Positions 42,199 through 52,265 are shown, counted from the first letter of the stretch. The stretch is 64,000 nucleotides of DNA from Pictodentalium vernedei (GCA_031216915.1 CM062296.1:452786287-452850286); one strand, 5' to 3'. A program made the numbers and translations. The notes: a model not told the origin generated them from the letters alone.

Positions 42199-45087
42199 TT
42201 AGTGGACGACATTCTGAGCAACAGATAACGGACCTAAACAATGCAGGTCTCCAGAAATGGACTCAATATTTCTGAGATAAAAATTCGTAAATGTGGATGG
42301 CTGAGACCAATAAGCAGCCTTCATTAAATCTGTAATAGCAACACTATTAGCATAAGCCCAGGAAGTAGAAAGAGCTCTTACTTCATGAGCAGAAATCTTA
42401 AGCACAGACTGCTGAGAAGAAGATAAATCTTCATAAGCAGTACGGATAGTTAACTGAATCCATCTAGCAATAGAATGGACTGAAATGTCCTTTCTATTAG
42501 GCATCAAAGACAGAAAGAAACGTTTCCGTCCCTTTCTGATAAACTGAGATCTCTGTTTATAGATACGTAGTGCTCTAACAGGACAGAGTAAAGGCCTACG
42601 CCCATCTGAAGACGGAAGAGCCTTAATAACAATAGGTTCCGGATATTTATTAGGAGCCTGATTCTTAGCTAAAAAACCCACATTAGTAGTGAAGGTGATA
42701 GTGTTCCCAACACTACGATAATGAGAATCATCCACCGATAGTGCATGAAGCTCACTGACTCTTCTGGCAGAAGAGAAAGCTAAGAGAAAAGCTGTCTTAT
42801 AAGATAAGAATTTGAAATCTACTGTCCCAAGAGGTTCAAATGGCTTTTCCTTCAATTTAAGGAGAACCCAAGCTAAATTCCACTTAGGAATTAATCTAAG
42901 AGTTCTGGGTCTATTTATCGAAAAGTTTCTAACCAACTTCGATAAAGAGACATTAGATCCAATTTGTAAACTATCATGATGTGCATAGGTATCAGATAAC
43001 ATAGATCTATAACCCTTTATAGTAACAGGCTGCAGTTTGATTTCGTCAAACAAGTATACTAGAAAGTTTGCAATGTCTGGTATAGAGGGATCAAATATAT
43101 CTACAGAATGATCCCTACACCAACGACGAAAAACCTTCCACTTAGCCGCATAGTTTAGCGAAGAGGAGGTCCTCCTACAGTTAGAAATCGCGTCCACTGC
43201 TCGTCCTGTAAAGTGCTTGCCATGCAAGAAGGACCGCACAACGGAAAAACGTGAAGGATGAGACCTTGCGGGTTGTGATGGAGTTGGCGCGATTTCCCCT
43301 GCGAAAGAAGATCCTCTCGTGGAGGAAGTTTCCGCAGTAGGTCCCACAACAGACACCTGAGTAGATTTATCCACGGTCTCTGTGGCGACAGAGATGCTAC
43401 CAACAGAATCTTGCATTGAGATTGTTTTATCTTTAGCAATACTTGTTGAATTAACGGCGCTGGAGGATACGCATATCCTATCATTCCGTCCCAAGGGATC
43501 GACAGAGCGTCTACTGCAAATGCTCTTGGATCCGGACACGGAGACACATACGTCTGCAACTGATTGTTGAGATGTGTCACAAATAAGTCTATCATTGGCC
43601 GTTCCCATTGGTAGCAAATCTGATTGAATACTTGTTTGTTGAGAGTCCACTCCGACGGCAACAAGCGACCCTTTCGTGAAAGGGAGTCTGCTAGCACATT
43701 CAGACGACCCGGTATGTGACGGACCGAAAGAAGAACGTGATGTTCTAACGCAAACAGAAGGATTCTTTCCGTTAGATTGAACAACGGAACTGAATGAGTG
43801 CCTCCCTGATTCCGTATATACGCCACTACTGTCGTATTGTCGGATAGGATTTGGACATGAGCATCGTGAATAATGTCCATCCAGTGACGCAACGCAAGCC
43901 AAATTGACATCATTTCCTTGATGTTTATGTGCTTGCACAGGAATTGCGGATCCCAAAGACCCTGGCATCTCGAATCCGTTGGGATTAATGATGCACCCCA
44001 ACCTGTTTGACTGGCATCCGTCATAACGGTAAAACTCGGATCCAGCAACTGCAGCGGAACTCCTTGAGTTAACCACTGAATGTTTGCCCAAGTCTGAATC
44101 TCTTGTTTCACTTGACCTGACAAGAGAACGTCTACATCGAGCGAATGAATTTTCACACTCCAATTCTGAGTCAGGAAAATTTGAAGAGGACGTGTGCGTA
44201 GCCGCCCCATCGGAATGAGATCCGCGGCGGCTCCGCACAGACCTATCAGTCTCATAAATTCTCTCGCCGTGACTTTGTCTGCGTGCAGACAATAGCGAGC
44301 GTAACAACTGACTAATTTCGCTCTGGTTAACGGCAGACGAACGAGATTGTTGTGCGTCTCGAAGCTCATTCCCAGATGAGTGAATGACTTGGACGGCACC
44401 AGATCCGACTTCTCCTCGTTTACTATAAAACCGAGACGTCGGAGCAATAGAAGAAGATTCTGAACATCGTTCTGAAGCATTAACTCGTTGCCGTACCTCT
44501 GAAGAATGTCGTCCAGGTAGGCCGACGTTACCGCAGACGAATGAGCTCGGAAGTAGATCATTACCGAGTTCATTACCCGAGTGAAAGCCCAGGGTGCTAG
44601 ATTCAATCCGAAGCACATCGCCTGGAATTGATACACCACTCCCAGGACTGTAAAGCGTAGATACTTTCGGAATGTCGGATGTACCATGACGTGAAAGTAC
44701 GCATCTTTGAGATCTATGCTCGTTGCATAATCGTTCACCCGAATACTCGCTCTGACCGATCGAATCGTCTCCATATAAAACTTCGGAGCGACGATCAGCT
44801 TGTTTATCCAGCTCAAATCTATGACTGGACGGAACGAGCCGTCTGGTTTCGGAACCAGAAACAGATGGCTGTAGAATCCCAGAGATTCCTGGTTTTCTAC
44901 GACCTCTACCGCGTTCTTCATTAAAAGAGACTGCACCTCTGATAACAGAGCGTCTCTTTTCTGTGGATTTGACGGAAGATGAGTCCACTTTGGACTTCGA
45001 GTTAATGGAGGCTTTCGTTTGAAGGATATCTTTAGACCTTCCGAAGTCACTCCTCTCACCCAAGGGTCGTCCGTAATCGACGCCCAC
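42199..45087 (-). CDS. Tyrosine recombinase-bearing frame of DIRS copy E2
   Basis: The recombinase is in the C-terminal third. It has SSARRVSELHAL (first Arg box), a HxxR box in SAHEVRALSTSWAY, and a candidate nucleophile Tyr in TFTNFYLRN. Upstream, NYAAKWKVFRRWCRDH looks like the core-binding region. DIRS recombinases insert the element in place of an integrase, which fits the missing target duplication. The N-terminal two-thirds of this frame lies over the reverse transcriptase in another frame and shows no domain, so it may not be used as protein. Belongs to a fossil-class element; it looks whole. Confidence 0.75.
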   Translation of the reverse strand: MGVDYGRPLGERSDFGRSKDILQTKASINSKSKVDSSSVKSTEKRRSVIRGAVSFNEERGRGRRKPGISGILQPSVSGSETRRLVPSSHRFELDKQADRRSEVLYGDDSIGQSEYSGERLCNEHRSQRCVLSRHGTSDIPKVSTLYSPGSGVSIPGDVLRIESSTLGFHSGNELGNDLLPSSFVCGNVGLPGRHSSEVRQRVNASERCSESSSIAPTSRFYSKRGEVGSGAVQVIHSSGNELRDAQQSRSSAVNQSEISQLLRSLLSARRQSHGERIYETDRSVRSRRGSHSDGAATHTSSSNFPDSELECENSFARCRRSLVRSSETRDSDLGKHSVVNSRSSAAVAGSEFYRYDGCQSNRLGCIINPNGFEMPGSLGSAIPVQAHKHQGNDVNLACVASLDGHYSRCSCPNPIRQYDSSGVYTESGRHSFSSVVQSNGKNPSVCVRTSRSSFGPSHTGSSECASRLPFTKGSLVAVGVDSQQTSIQSDLLPMGTANDRLICDTSQQSVADVCVSVSGSKSICSRRSVDPLGRNDRICVSSSAVNSTSIAKDKTISMQDSVGSISVATETVDKSTQVSVVGPTAETSSTRGSSFAGEIAPTPSQPARSHPSRFSVVRSFLHGKHFTGRAVDAISNCRRTSSSLNYAAKWKVFRRWCRDHSVDIFDPSIPDIANFLVYLFDEIKLQPVTIKGYRSMLSDTYAHHDSLQIGSNVSLSKLVRNFSINRPRTLRLIPKWNLAWVLLKLKEKPFEPLGTVDFKFLSYKTAFLLAFSSARRVSELHALSVDDSHYRSVGNTITFTTNVGFLAKNQAPNKYPEPIVIKALPSSDGRRPLLCPVRALRIYKQRSQFIRKGRKRFFLSLMPNRKDISVHSIARWIQLTIRTAYEDLSSSQQSVLKISAHEVRALSTSWAYANSVAITDLMKAAYWSQPSTFTNFYLRNIESISGDLHCLGPLSVAQNVVH

Positions 45088-45470
45088 TCTTGTGAAAAAC
45101 TCGACAACCTTCCGCCAACCGGAACGCGATAGAGGTTTAAGCCATCACCTCCTGGACCTGCGAGGCCTGCGGTAGGAGAAACCACGTCTTCCACGACCCG
45201 CACCTCGCCTCGTCGACCTCGGGGCGTCCGACCGATTGTCCCGGCCTGAAGGACGTCCCGAACGAGAGTCGCTATCCTGACGGTCTCTCGAATAAGACCA
45301 AGAGGACGCACCGGAACCTCTATAGGAACCTCTCTTGGGCGCATTAGACCCAGAAGTGCCTGTCTTATTCGTGTCTGCTGTATCCGACTTCTTAGGAGCC
45401 GATCTGAACAACAGAGAATCATTAGCTTTCTTTTTAATTTTATCATAAATAGCGGAAAGCTTGCCGTCAA
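43155..45470 (-). CDS. Reverse transcriptase-RNase H of DIRS copy E2
   Basis: RT motifs appear in order: SFRPVIDLSWINK, DLKDAYFHVMVHP, FGLNLAPWAF and the catalytic box AYLDDILQ. RNase H follows with MTDASQTGWGA and LSDNTTVVAYI, then HIPGRLNVLADSLSRKG, a DIRS/Ngaro-type end. It would copy the element's RNA and remove the RNA strand. It overlaps the Gag-like frame by 326 bp at its start and the recombinase frame over most of its length. The part looks whole. Confidence 0.85.
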   Translation of the reverse strand: MTASFPLFMIKLKRKLMILCCSDRLLRSRIQQTRIRQALLGLMRPREVPIEVPVRPLGLIRETVRIATLVRDVLQAGTIGRTPRGRRGEVRVVEDVVSPTAGLAGPGGDGLNLYRVPVGGRLSSFSQEWASITDDPWVRGVTSEGLKISFKRKPPLTRSPKWTHLPSNPQKRDALLSEVQSLLMKNAVEVVENQESLGFYSHLFLVPKPDGSFRPVIDLSWINKLIVAPKFYMETIRSVRASIRVNDYATSIDLKDAYFHVMVHPTFRKYLRFTVLGVVYQFQAMCFGLNLAPWAFTRVMNSVMIYFRAHSSAVTSAYLDDILQRYGNELMLQNDVQNLLLLLRRLGFIVNEEKSDLVPSKSFTHLGMSFETHNNLVRLPLTRAKLVSCYARYCLHADKVTAREFMRLIGLCGAAADLIPMGRLRTRPLQIFLTQNWSVKIHSLDVDVLLSGQVKQEIQTWANIQWLTQGVPLQLLDPSFTVMTDASQTGWGASLIPTDSRCQGLWDPQFLCKHINIKEMMSIWLALRHWMDIIHDAHVQILSDNTTVVAYIRNQGGTHSVPLFNLTERILLFALEHHVLLSVRHIPGRLNVLADSLSRKGRLLPSEWTLNKQVFNQICYQWERPMIDLFVTHLNNQLQTYVSPCPDPRAFAVDALSIPWDGMIGYAYPPAPLIQQVLLKIKQSQCKILLVASLSPQRPWINLLRCLLWDLLRKLPPREDLLSQGKSRQLHHNPQGLILHVFPLCGPSCMASTLQDEQWTRFLTVGGPPLR

Positions 45471-47298
45471 AGAGAAGTTCTCCTGAGACCGAAGCGACTC
45501 TAAGAGAGTTCTTCACCTTAGAATCCACTAGTGTGGATGTAGCTAGGGCTGCGTCACGTCTAACCAACTCCAGATTTGCCACTGAAAGGGCGGAGTTACA
45601 CGTGGAATAAGCTACTGCCCTTGAAAGGAGTCTTAAAGAGGATTGTATATCCTGAAACTCTTCCCCTTGAAGGCGCAGTGATAACGCCTTAGTAAGGTGA
45701 TCTGCGTAAGATAAGGCATCTAAATTGGCTCTGTTAGACGCAATAGCTGTTTCCAACACCGCGGTTGGAATAGAAGCTGACGACGGTAATGATAGCTCTA
45801 AGTCTTCCGCCTCGTCGTCCATACGCAGAGGAACTCTCGGTATACCCTGTCCTGCCGAATCGAATTTATTCCTTGCATTAATGAAAGGCAGGTTGAGAGT
45901 ATTAGCGGACAAGAAACCTGCTTTCCCCGTCCTGGAAGCAAGTTTAAAAATAGCGTCGTTCAATAATTCAAATGTTCTAGCAACATTATTGGACTGCGAC
46001 GGAAACTCGGGAGCGATGTCCCTGAACCGCTCAAAAAATTCAGAGTCCAATGACGCTATAATTCTCTTGTCCGGAAGCGCAGCAGTCTGGCCCGACGGAA
46101 CAACTTGAGGGAGAAAGTGCCGGATGAAGTCCACGGCAGCTTTATGTTGTTCCGAAAGGGATAGCTCCAAGTCATCCGTATCCCTTTCACCATCCGGTCG
46201 GACCTCACGATGTTCCCGGTCGTCCGCCCCCGATGCTTCGGCGGAGCGTACCGACCCAGCGCCGTCGGATAATTCTCGATCCGACACCGTTTCTGTCGGC
46301 TGCTGGGATGCTGCGATAAGCTGTGCTATCTGCACAAGAATGTCCGGCGTCGAGACCTGCGGAGGCGCAGTCTTTCGCTGCTTCGCCGAGGGCAGCTCCG
46401 CATCAGATGGCTCCCGCATACTTTTCCTATGCGAACGTCCGGAGTCCATCGGTCTCGAATCCCTGGCTGCCGGATGGTGTGACCTGGTCGCCGAAGAATC
46501 CTTCATCGGCGAAGCTGGTAATATATCGGCGGTCACGCAGCCAAGGTGCGGTCGTGTGCGCTGACGAGAAGAGGAAGCCTTAACAGTCTCTGCGGACTGC
46601 TTATACAACGGAGCGTCCCGAGCGACGGACGTATGCTCCGCTAAAGACACATTTTGTACCACAACATCTGGTCCCAGATGTTGTTGTACGAGAGAGGCAC
46701 CTCTCTCGCTCGCGGCCCGGCTGGACCTGGACGAGCTATGAACCGGACTAAAAGGCTTCCTCCGTTCTCGCTTACTATCCGCCGTCACTGGGTGTGCATC
46801 TATTATGTTTATAGTGCTCGCATCACCCAAAATTTCCTCTTGGACCGCATCGGACGAACCCGGCTGCCGAACCATTCGGTGAATGGACGCTACACCGGGT
46901 GAGCTAGCAGACGACATTTGTCTAATCTCCATGAGCACTTTTGCCGCTAGCTCTGAATTCATTTGTGACGACGGACGCACACTTGAAGAAGATAACATGG
47001 AAACATCACCCTGTTCTGGTTCCTCTGAAATAGAAACTGAGAGAGTAGAGTGACCTTGCGGAGAAAGAGCCGGCATCGCTCTTTCTCCAGAGACAACATA
47101 TCGTGACACACGTTTCCAATGTTTCTCATCCCAATGTTCACATATAGGACAGGGATTAATGCGAGAACACTGACTACAATTAATACAATGATCATGAAAG
47201 TCAGAGGAAGATTTCTTCCTATTACAATTTGAACAACGTCCCTTCATTGTGAAAGAACAACAATAAGTCCTAGTTACTCGCAAAAACCCCTGACACAA
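45145..47298 (-). CDS. Gag-like protein of DIRS copy E2
   Basis: The 717-codon frame opens with a Cys/His-rich stretch in its first ~55 residues (CSNC, HCINCSQC, CPIC, HWDEKHW), which could bind metal and nucleic acid. A long Ser-rich, probably disordered part follows, then a conserved block (SYADHLTKALSLRLQG, TCNSALSVANLELVRRD) shared with E1. It ends in an Arg/Gly/Ser-rich basic tail. Assignment as Gag rests on position and composition, not on a named domain. Confidence 0.7.
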   Translation of the reverse strand: MCQGFLRVTRTYCCSFTMKGRCSNCNRKKSSSDFHDHCINCSQCSRINPCPICEHWDEKHWKRVSRYVVSGERAMPALSPQGHSTLSVSISEEPEQGDVSMLSSSSVRPSSQMNSELAAKVLMEIRQMSSASSPGVASIHRMVRQPGSSDAVQEEILGDASTINIIDAHPVTADSKRERRKPFSPVHSSSRSSRAASERGASLVQQHLGPDVVVQNVSLAEHTSVARDAPLYKQSAETVKASSSRQRTRPHLGCVTADILPASPMKDSSATRSHHPAARDSRPMDSGRSHRKSMREPSDAELPSAKQRKTAPPQVSTPDILVQIAQLIAASQQPTETVSDRELSDGAGSVRSAEASGADDREHREVRPDGERDTDDLELSLSEQHKAAVDFIRHFLPQVVPSGQTAALPDKRIIASLDSEFFERFRDIAPEFPSQSNNVARTFELLNDAIFKLASRTGKAGFLSANTLNLPFINARNKFDSAGQGIPRVPLRMDDEAEDLELSLPSSASIPTAVLETAIASNRANLDALSYADHLTKALSLRLQGEEFQDIQSSLRLLSRAVAYSTCNSALSVANLELVRRDAALATSTLVDSKVKNSLRVASVSGELLFDGKLSAIYDKIKKKANDSLLFRSAPKKSDTADTNKTGTSGSNAPKRGSYRGSGASSWSYSRDRQDSDSRSGRPSGRDNRSDAPRSTRRGAGRGRRGFSYRRPRRSRR

Positions 47299-48169
47299 AG
47301 ATACATAATAACATGATCCATTAATAAATGAAAAAACAATTGCAAAACAAAATAATTTTGAAAAAATATTTTTTCAGAGAAGCCCAAGTTGCTGAAAAGT
47401 AACGTTGAGCCCCGATGGATCCGATGGCAAAGTGTGGTCAAAAATTTTAAATTTATATAAAATAATTAATGAGACACTTTCGGATAATATAAATGTATCT
47501 TATAATGAGATAAACTACCACAAAGGCAAACAGCCCCCTCAAAAAAGGCTGTTGCCAATGAAAACAAACAGTGTAAACACACTAGAAAACATGACTCCAG
47601 GCACTGAAAAAACTGGCCCGGAATCAGTCATCAATTACACTCTATCTGATGCAAAACAGAGACTCCCAGGGGAGAATCTGTAGAACATCAGATGGAAGAT
47701 GCAGAACACAAACGTTATACACCCATGGGTGAAAACGTAACTATGGGGAAAATAACAGAAAACATTCTGTAACCAAGCAACTCTCCCAGGAAATTTTATA
47801 AATGAAATTTCTCAAAAATATGCCAAAAGCATGGGAGAATTGCCAGGGGGGACTTTAGAAGGCTAGGGGAGAGGAAACACTGAATAAGCAGTGAAACAAT
47901 TAGCAAGAATGACAACAAGAGGCCCATGCCTCGAAAATAGGCAACTTAACATAATTTCATCAAAAAATTTTAAGTACAGCCCTGATTATTTTTTGCCACT
48001 TCTTTTTCCTCTCCTCCTTCTATCCTCCTTAGAATCACATTTTCTCCAAAAATTACGTGTCTGGCATCCTTTAAACTGAGATTTACAAGCACAAAGATCA
48101 GTGAGATGTTGACTGATGAAGGGCCAAACAGAGAATGATAATTGGCACCAATTTCGGGACGACTGCGTC

Positions 48170-48185
48170 ACTGCGCATGCGCAGT
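48170..48185. promoter_or_regulatory. NRF1-like palindrome at the 5' side of E2
   Basis: Same 16-bp palindrome as 41382-41397, in the right inverted end, about 870 bp upstream of the Gag-like frame on the minus strand. This is the place where a promoter would be expected. Confidence 0.5.
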
Positions 48186-48333
48186 AGAGGCGTAGTATGG
48201 AGGTCCTTTAGGACATGATTTCTTTTTGTTTTGGATGCAAATTTTGGGGATTGGGGGGCAAAATTTGTGTTTGGCCCTGGTTTTGTTAGAGTTAGCACTA
48301 GCTAAGTCTGGGTCATTGGTACAGTATAAAAAT

Positions 48334-48794
48334 ATGGGGTTTTTTTGTTTTTTTTATTCCAGAGTATACAACATCTACTAACATAAATGATACTGAAACA
48401 TAAAATCTGTAGAGACAAACACAGTTCCACAACCTACATACTTGGGAAACTACAAAGTTAGCAGTCTTAAAACCTCAATGGAGTAATTTTTTATTACACC
48501 CCTAACGTCTAATTATAATAGGAATCGGTAAGAAATAAAATGTGTTCTCCCCTCACTAGTGAGATCAAACACCTTGGTGATTAACATTTCGTGTGAACTT
48601 GAAATTTACAAATGAATTTTCACAAGCGCAAAACGAAAGTTGTTCTCACTCCACAAGTGAGTTTAACAAGACGTGATCTGTGTCAGCGGAAACAGCGATC
48701 AGCTGATTGTGTAAACAGATTTCTTGCGTGGTATGGGCGTCGGTTCCAATTGTTTCAGTTGAAGCTTCAAATGAAAGGGGTATAATAAAAAGAA
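48334..48794. other. Intron sequence, nothing recognised
   Basis: AT-rich TIGAR intron sequence with short symmetric words such as CTCACTAGTGAG near 48555. No exon was recognised. Confidence 0.45.
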
Positions 48795-49087
48795 AATCTA
48801 ATGTTTTCTTGTGAATACCGGGATTAATCTCATTCGTGAGTGAGAGAATTTGTATTTTCACTCGCAGCAAGCTGCATTCGTGAGTGAGAGAAAATCTAAT
48901 GTTTTCTTGTGAATACCGGGATTAATCTCATTCGTGAGTGAGAGAATTTGTATTTTCACTCGCAGCAAACTGCATTCATGAGTGAGAGAATTTGTATTTT
49001 CACTCGCAGCAAGCTGCTCGTGAAAATACAAATTCTCTCACTCACTCATAAGATAAATCCCGGTATTCACAAGAAAACATTAGATGT
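48795..49087. repeat. Tandem plus inverted repeat (97-98 bp unit)
   Basis: The unit AATCTAATGTTTTCTTGTGA through TTTCACTCGCAGCAAGCTGC starts at 48795 and again near 48893. A third partial unit follows, then an inverted copy at 49019-49087. The whole could fold into a large hairpin with GTGAGTGAGAG arms. It lies in the TIGAR intron. Confidence 0.75.
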
Positions 49088-49491
49088 CCTCTTTATATTC
49101 TCTGAAGCCTTTGGTAAATTCAAAGTTGTGTGTTGAAAATTGCAATGTATATTGATGTTAAAATGGGATTTATTAGATAAGAATTAGGGAGATGCAGTTC
49201 CATTTTTGTCTAACTTTGTCTGCCCTGCTGATGGGATAGAGATACTTAGAGAACAGTTTGATGCTTTTATAAAACTTAAGACTTTCCTTATAGTTTTGGA
49301 AGGTTGGTAGGCAAAGAAAATGTTGGCATTTGGGTGACCAGCAATTTTTTTCTGTTTTTCAGTTGGACACAAATGATTTTATGTTCATGTGAACCTCTTT
49401 TGGTACATTTTAGTGGAAATAGACACTTTCCAATAAAATGTAACAAACAATTATTGATTAACAATGTCTAACGACAGAGGCTGCCACTTAA

Positions 49492-49580
49492 CCCTTTGCC
49501 CAATCCAAACAGCAGACGACACTTGAATAAGCATTTTAATATTTGTGTCTCAAACTACTCATTGGAATGAGCTCAACCTG
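49492..49580. mobile_element. Half of a P1 palindrome element
   Basis: TTAA at 49488-49491, then CCCTTTGCCCAATCC and CTACTCATTGGAATGAGCTC, after which the second arm is missing. Only one end remains. Confidence 0.5.
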
Positions 49581-50320
49581 AAATATCCATTGATGACTAA
49601 TCTTCAATCAGAGGACCTAAGAACCAGGGTAAAAAATTTCATGAGAATGCTTGTTCCATCACTGTACGGTTAAATGACAGCAGGCACGTAGCCAGGATAT
49701 CAAAGTTAGGGGGCAAGAGTAATATCTAGAGAGGGGGCATACAGAATATGATGTGCAGCATCATCCAGTCTGAACAGTGATGAGATGGGAATGAGCACAA
49801 GAGAGGGTGCCCCCTCTTGTTGGAGGGGGTCCGGAGAGCCTCCCCTGAGGAAATATTTGAAATTTGAGACAAAGAAGCACAATTTCCTTGACTTATGAGT
49901 CCATTTGTGTCCATAATTTATAAATTATGGACACATACAGACTCAGAGTCAAAGGTGGGGGGGATGGTGGGGAGGGCATGACTGCATGACAGGGATCAAC
50001 ACAAGTGTCAACAGGGGCCAAAAAGTAATATTCAGCTCCATTCCCAAGTGTTTTACCCAATTTCAAGCTGAAAATTCCCAATTTCTCCCTGTTTTTTCTA
50101 CCCTGTCTTTAACTACATGACATTAATCTGTTCAACATGCAATGCAGACAAGATCTATGCTATCACAACAGTCTGAAAATATGAGGAGAAAAATATGGAG
50201 TTATGAATCTTGAAATTCAACTCTTAGTTAGAATATGGCCATGGGTTCCCAAAGGGAGTCCAAACTTGGTTTGAACAAACATCAAACATTGAGGACAGGT
50301 CAAAATATATGGGTGGGCAT
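49581..50320. other. Non-coding with a G-rich repeat fragment
   Basis: CAGGCACGTAGCCAGGATAT near 49681 and GAGGGGGTCCGGAGAGCCTC near 49824 look like pieces of a widespread DNA-transposon-type repeat, but no paired ends were found. A short palindrome TCCATAATTTATAAATTATGGA lies at about 49911. Confidence 0.4.
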
Positions 50321-50473
50321 TTTTTCACACATATAATTCAGAGATGATCCGCTATGACACCTAGCGAAATTTCCACAAATAAAGCACCAAGTTAATCTGG
50401 TGCTTCATTGGTGGAAATTTTGCTAGGTGTCATAACAGATCATCTCTGAATAATATGCGTGAAAAAAAATGAC
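50321..50473. repeat. Long palindrome (arms about 65 bp)
   Basis: Arms TTCAGAGATGATCCGCTATG, ACACCTAGCGAAATTTCCAC and AAGCACCA pair with their inverses ending ATCATCTCTGAA, with a very short loop near 50395. No TTAA ends were seen. In the TIGAR intron. Confidence 0.8.
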
Positions 50474-51356
50474 AACTTGTGGATTTTGACCCATCCATGA
50501 TGGCCATACTGTATGACAGTTCAGATTTCAAAAGCATTTGTGGCAAGCACAGGAGAAGTCAGCTATCTTAGGAGTTTGAGCTTTGAAGAGAGGGGGATAT
50601 TCCCACAGGAACATTTTAAAACAGTGCTATCAAATAAGGAGATAAGACGCAATGTTTTGATGAACTGTTTATAGTTTCAGACAAACAACTTTTCGGTTAT
50701 CTGTTTTTTTCATTCAGATAACCACCAAGGAATGATAAAATTGTTCCTTTCAAATTTTATGGCCTGAATATGAAGCTAAGAACTTAGTTTGTACAAATTT
50801 AAATCCATTGAATGCATTATGAGAAGAATTTGATGCGTAAAATTTTAATATTTTGACCTCAGGGTGCAGGTGGTTAAAATACTGTGTCTATTTATTATAT
50901 CATTTTCATAAATATCCAGTTTGTATTTATATTTTGAAAGAGGTGCATAATTATCAAATATTAAAAATAAAAGCCTCCCCTCCCCTCATCTGATTTGAAA
51001 TATTAAATACCTGGGAACCAAATTTATTTTTTTGTTTGGCCTAAGTGTATGGAGCAGTGTCAATCTATTGGCAGTACATCATGTAGAAGGTACGTTTTGA
51101 ATCATTCATTCAAGCCTAGAAATATTTTTCTGAGAACTATCGGTCACCACAGGAGGCAAAGAATAGTGTATGTTTGTCACATTCAGCTCATCACATTCTC
51201 TGCCTAAATTGCAAGGGTGAATTCTACAGCATGTTAAGTTTAAAATATACATCCATAATATATGTTAATTGAATATGCAGCTCTGCCAATAATCTTTGGT
51301 TATGAGCTGTGAAGTATACGATGTGTCGAGAATTTGGTTTTAATAAAGCTATCTAA
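50474..51356. other. Intron sequence, a P3-type end only
   Basis: ATTTTGACCTCAGGGTGCAG with GTGGTTAA near 50848-50875 resembles a P3 right end without its partner. Nothing else was recognised. Confidence 0.4.
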
Positions 51357-51552
51357 AACAAGAGCAGGGCCTCGACACAGTGCATACCCCCACTGTGCAG
51401 ATCACCTTGCCACATACCAAATTTCATTGTAATCCATTCAATCACTGCTGAGATAGATGGACCAGATGGACATACAAATGGACACACGGATGCATGGAAT
51501 CCAGTGACCCCTCCCCCCCTCCAATCTCTTCGAGAGTTGGGATATAATAAGG
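51357..51552 (+). mobile_element. Short single-unit element with AACAAGAG-type start (F6)
   Basis: It starts AAACAAGAGCAGGGCCTCG, has one body unit (CCACATACCAAATTTCATTG, ending in TGGACACACGGATG-type words) and ends GTTGGGATATAATAA, much like the 3' end of F5 near 56680. It has the same plan as the tandem-core elements but without repetition. Confidence 0.55.
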
Positions 51553-51954
51553 ACACATTTTCAGATGCAGGCTCATATTCAGTTTCAAGAAATTGTACTG
51601 GTCATTATGCTTGGTATTGGTGTCTGTCAAATATGCAGGTCTCATGTGCCTGTTGTTGACATGACAGGCTGCTTATCTGCAGGCATGTCTGTTGTTCATC
51701 TGTAATAGTGCACGGTTAAGAGGTACACATTCCAGAATTTTCTCTGACATTTGACACGGATATAAACAACACTTTTGAAAGCCTGGCATTGCGTGGATCA
51801 AAATGTATATCCACATTTTTTTTCAAGTATACTCTGTACTAGTAACCGACATTGTGAGAGCAATTATTTATGCTCACAAAAATCCAGGAAGGACTGTCAT
51901 GGATTCACTCATGTTGGAGTAAAAAAATATTCAAACACATTAAGGCCTAAGAAA

Positions 51955-52265
51955 GTAAAGAATTTGTTTCTCAGGCCCTCCCGCATAGTCATTTTGGGTA
52001 CTGCATGCTCTCTTTTTATAACCAATGCAAACTTAAAAAAATAAAAATTAAATGGCATATGTCTGATATTTTACCAAAGTTAATAAAATTGATCAATTTA
52101 TCCCTGGAGTGCAACAAGGCTTTGCAATGCTTTAGCACTCAAGGGATAAAATACACCACCACCCATGTTATTCTGTAGATTATGAGGCCTAAAACATAAA
52201 ACAAACCAAGAATATGAATTTCTAAAGGCAAAGGAATAATTTCAAAAATAAAAAATTGAAAAAGT
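51955..52265 (-). repeat. Dispersed repeat, inverse copy of 37640-37915
   Basis: Inverse order of the words listed for 37640-37915. It adds a small hairpin (ATCCCTGGAGTGCAACAAGG against TTTAGCACTCAAGGGAT). It ends about 40 bp from the TIGAR exon donor at 52307. Confidence 0.65.

Larger units (their letters stand above)
41208..48333 (-). mobile_element. DIRS-type retrotransposon copy E2 (fossil class; looks whole)
   Basis: About 7.1 kb in the TIGAR intron, coding sense on the minus strand, the same sense as the gene. Inverted ends of about 200 bp are nearly identical to each other, which suggests a recent insertion. The internal complementary region is at 41513-41600, near the 3' end. Parts in coding order are Gag-like (45145-47298), reverse transcriptase with RNase H (43155-45470) and tyrosine recombinase (in the frame at 42199-45087). 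Overlap between these regions is usual in the family. No break was noticed in the domain-bearing parts. No flanking target duplication is seen. Confidence 0.9.

Noticed and set aside
43155-45087. The N-terminal two-thirds of the 962-codon minus-strand frame as a separate protein
   Set aside because: It lies over the reverse transcriptase in another frame, is Ser/Arg-rich without domains, and a similar frame shadows the E1 reverse transcriptase. Only the recombinase third is supported.
46124-46564. Plus-strand open frames inside 45725-46900
   Set aside because: They lie antisense to the Gag-like region, have Ser-rich shadow composition and recur antisense in E1. No evidence of their own.
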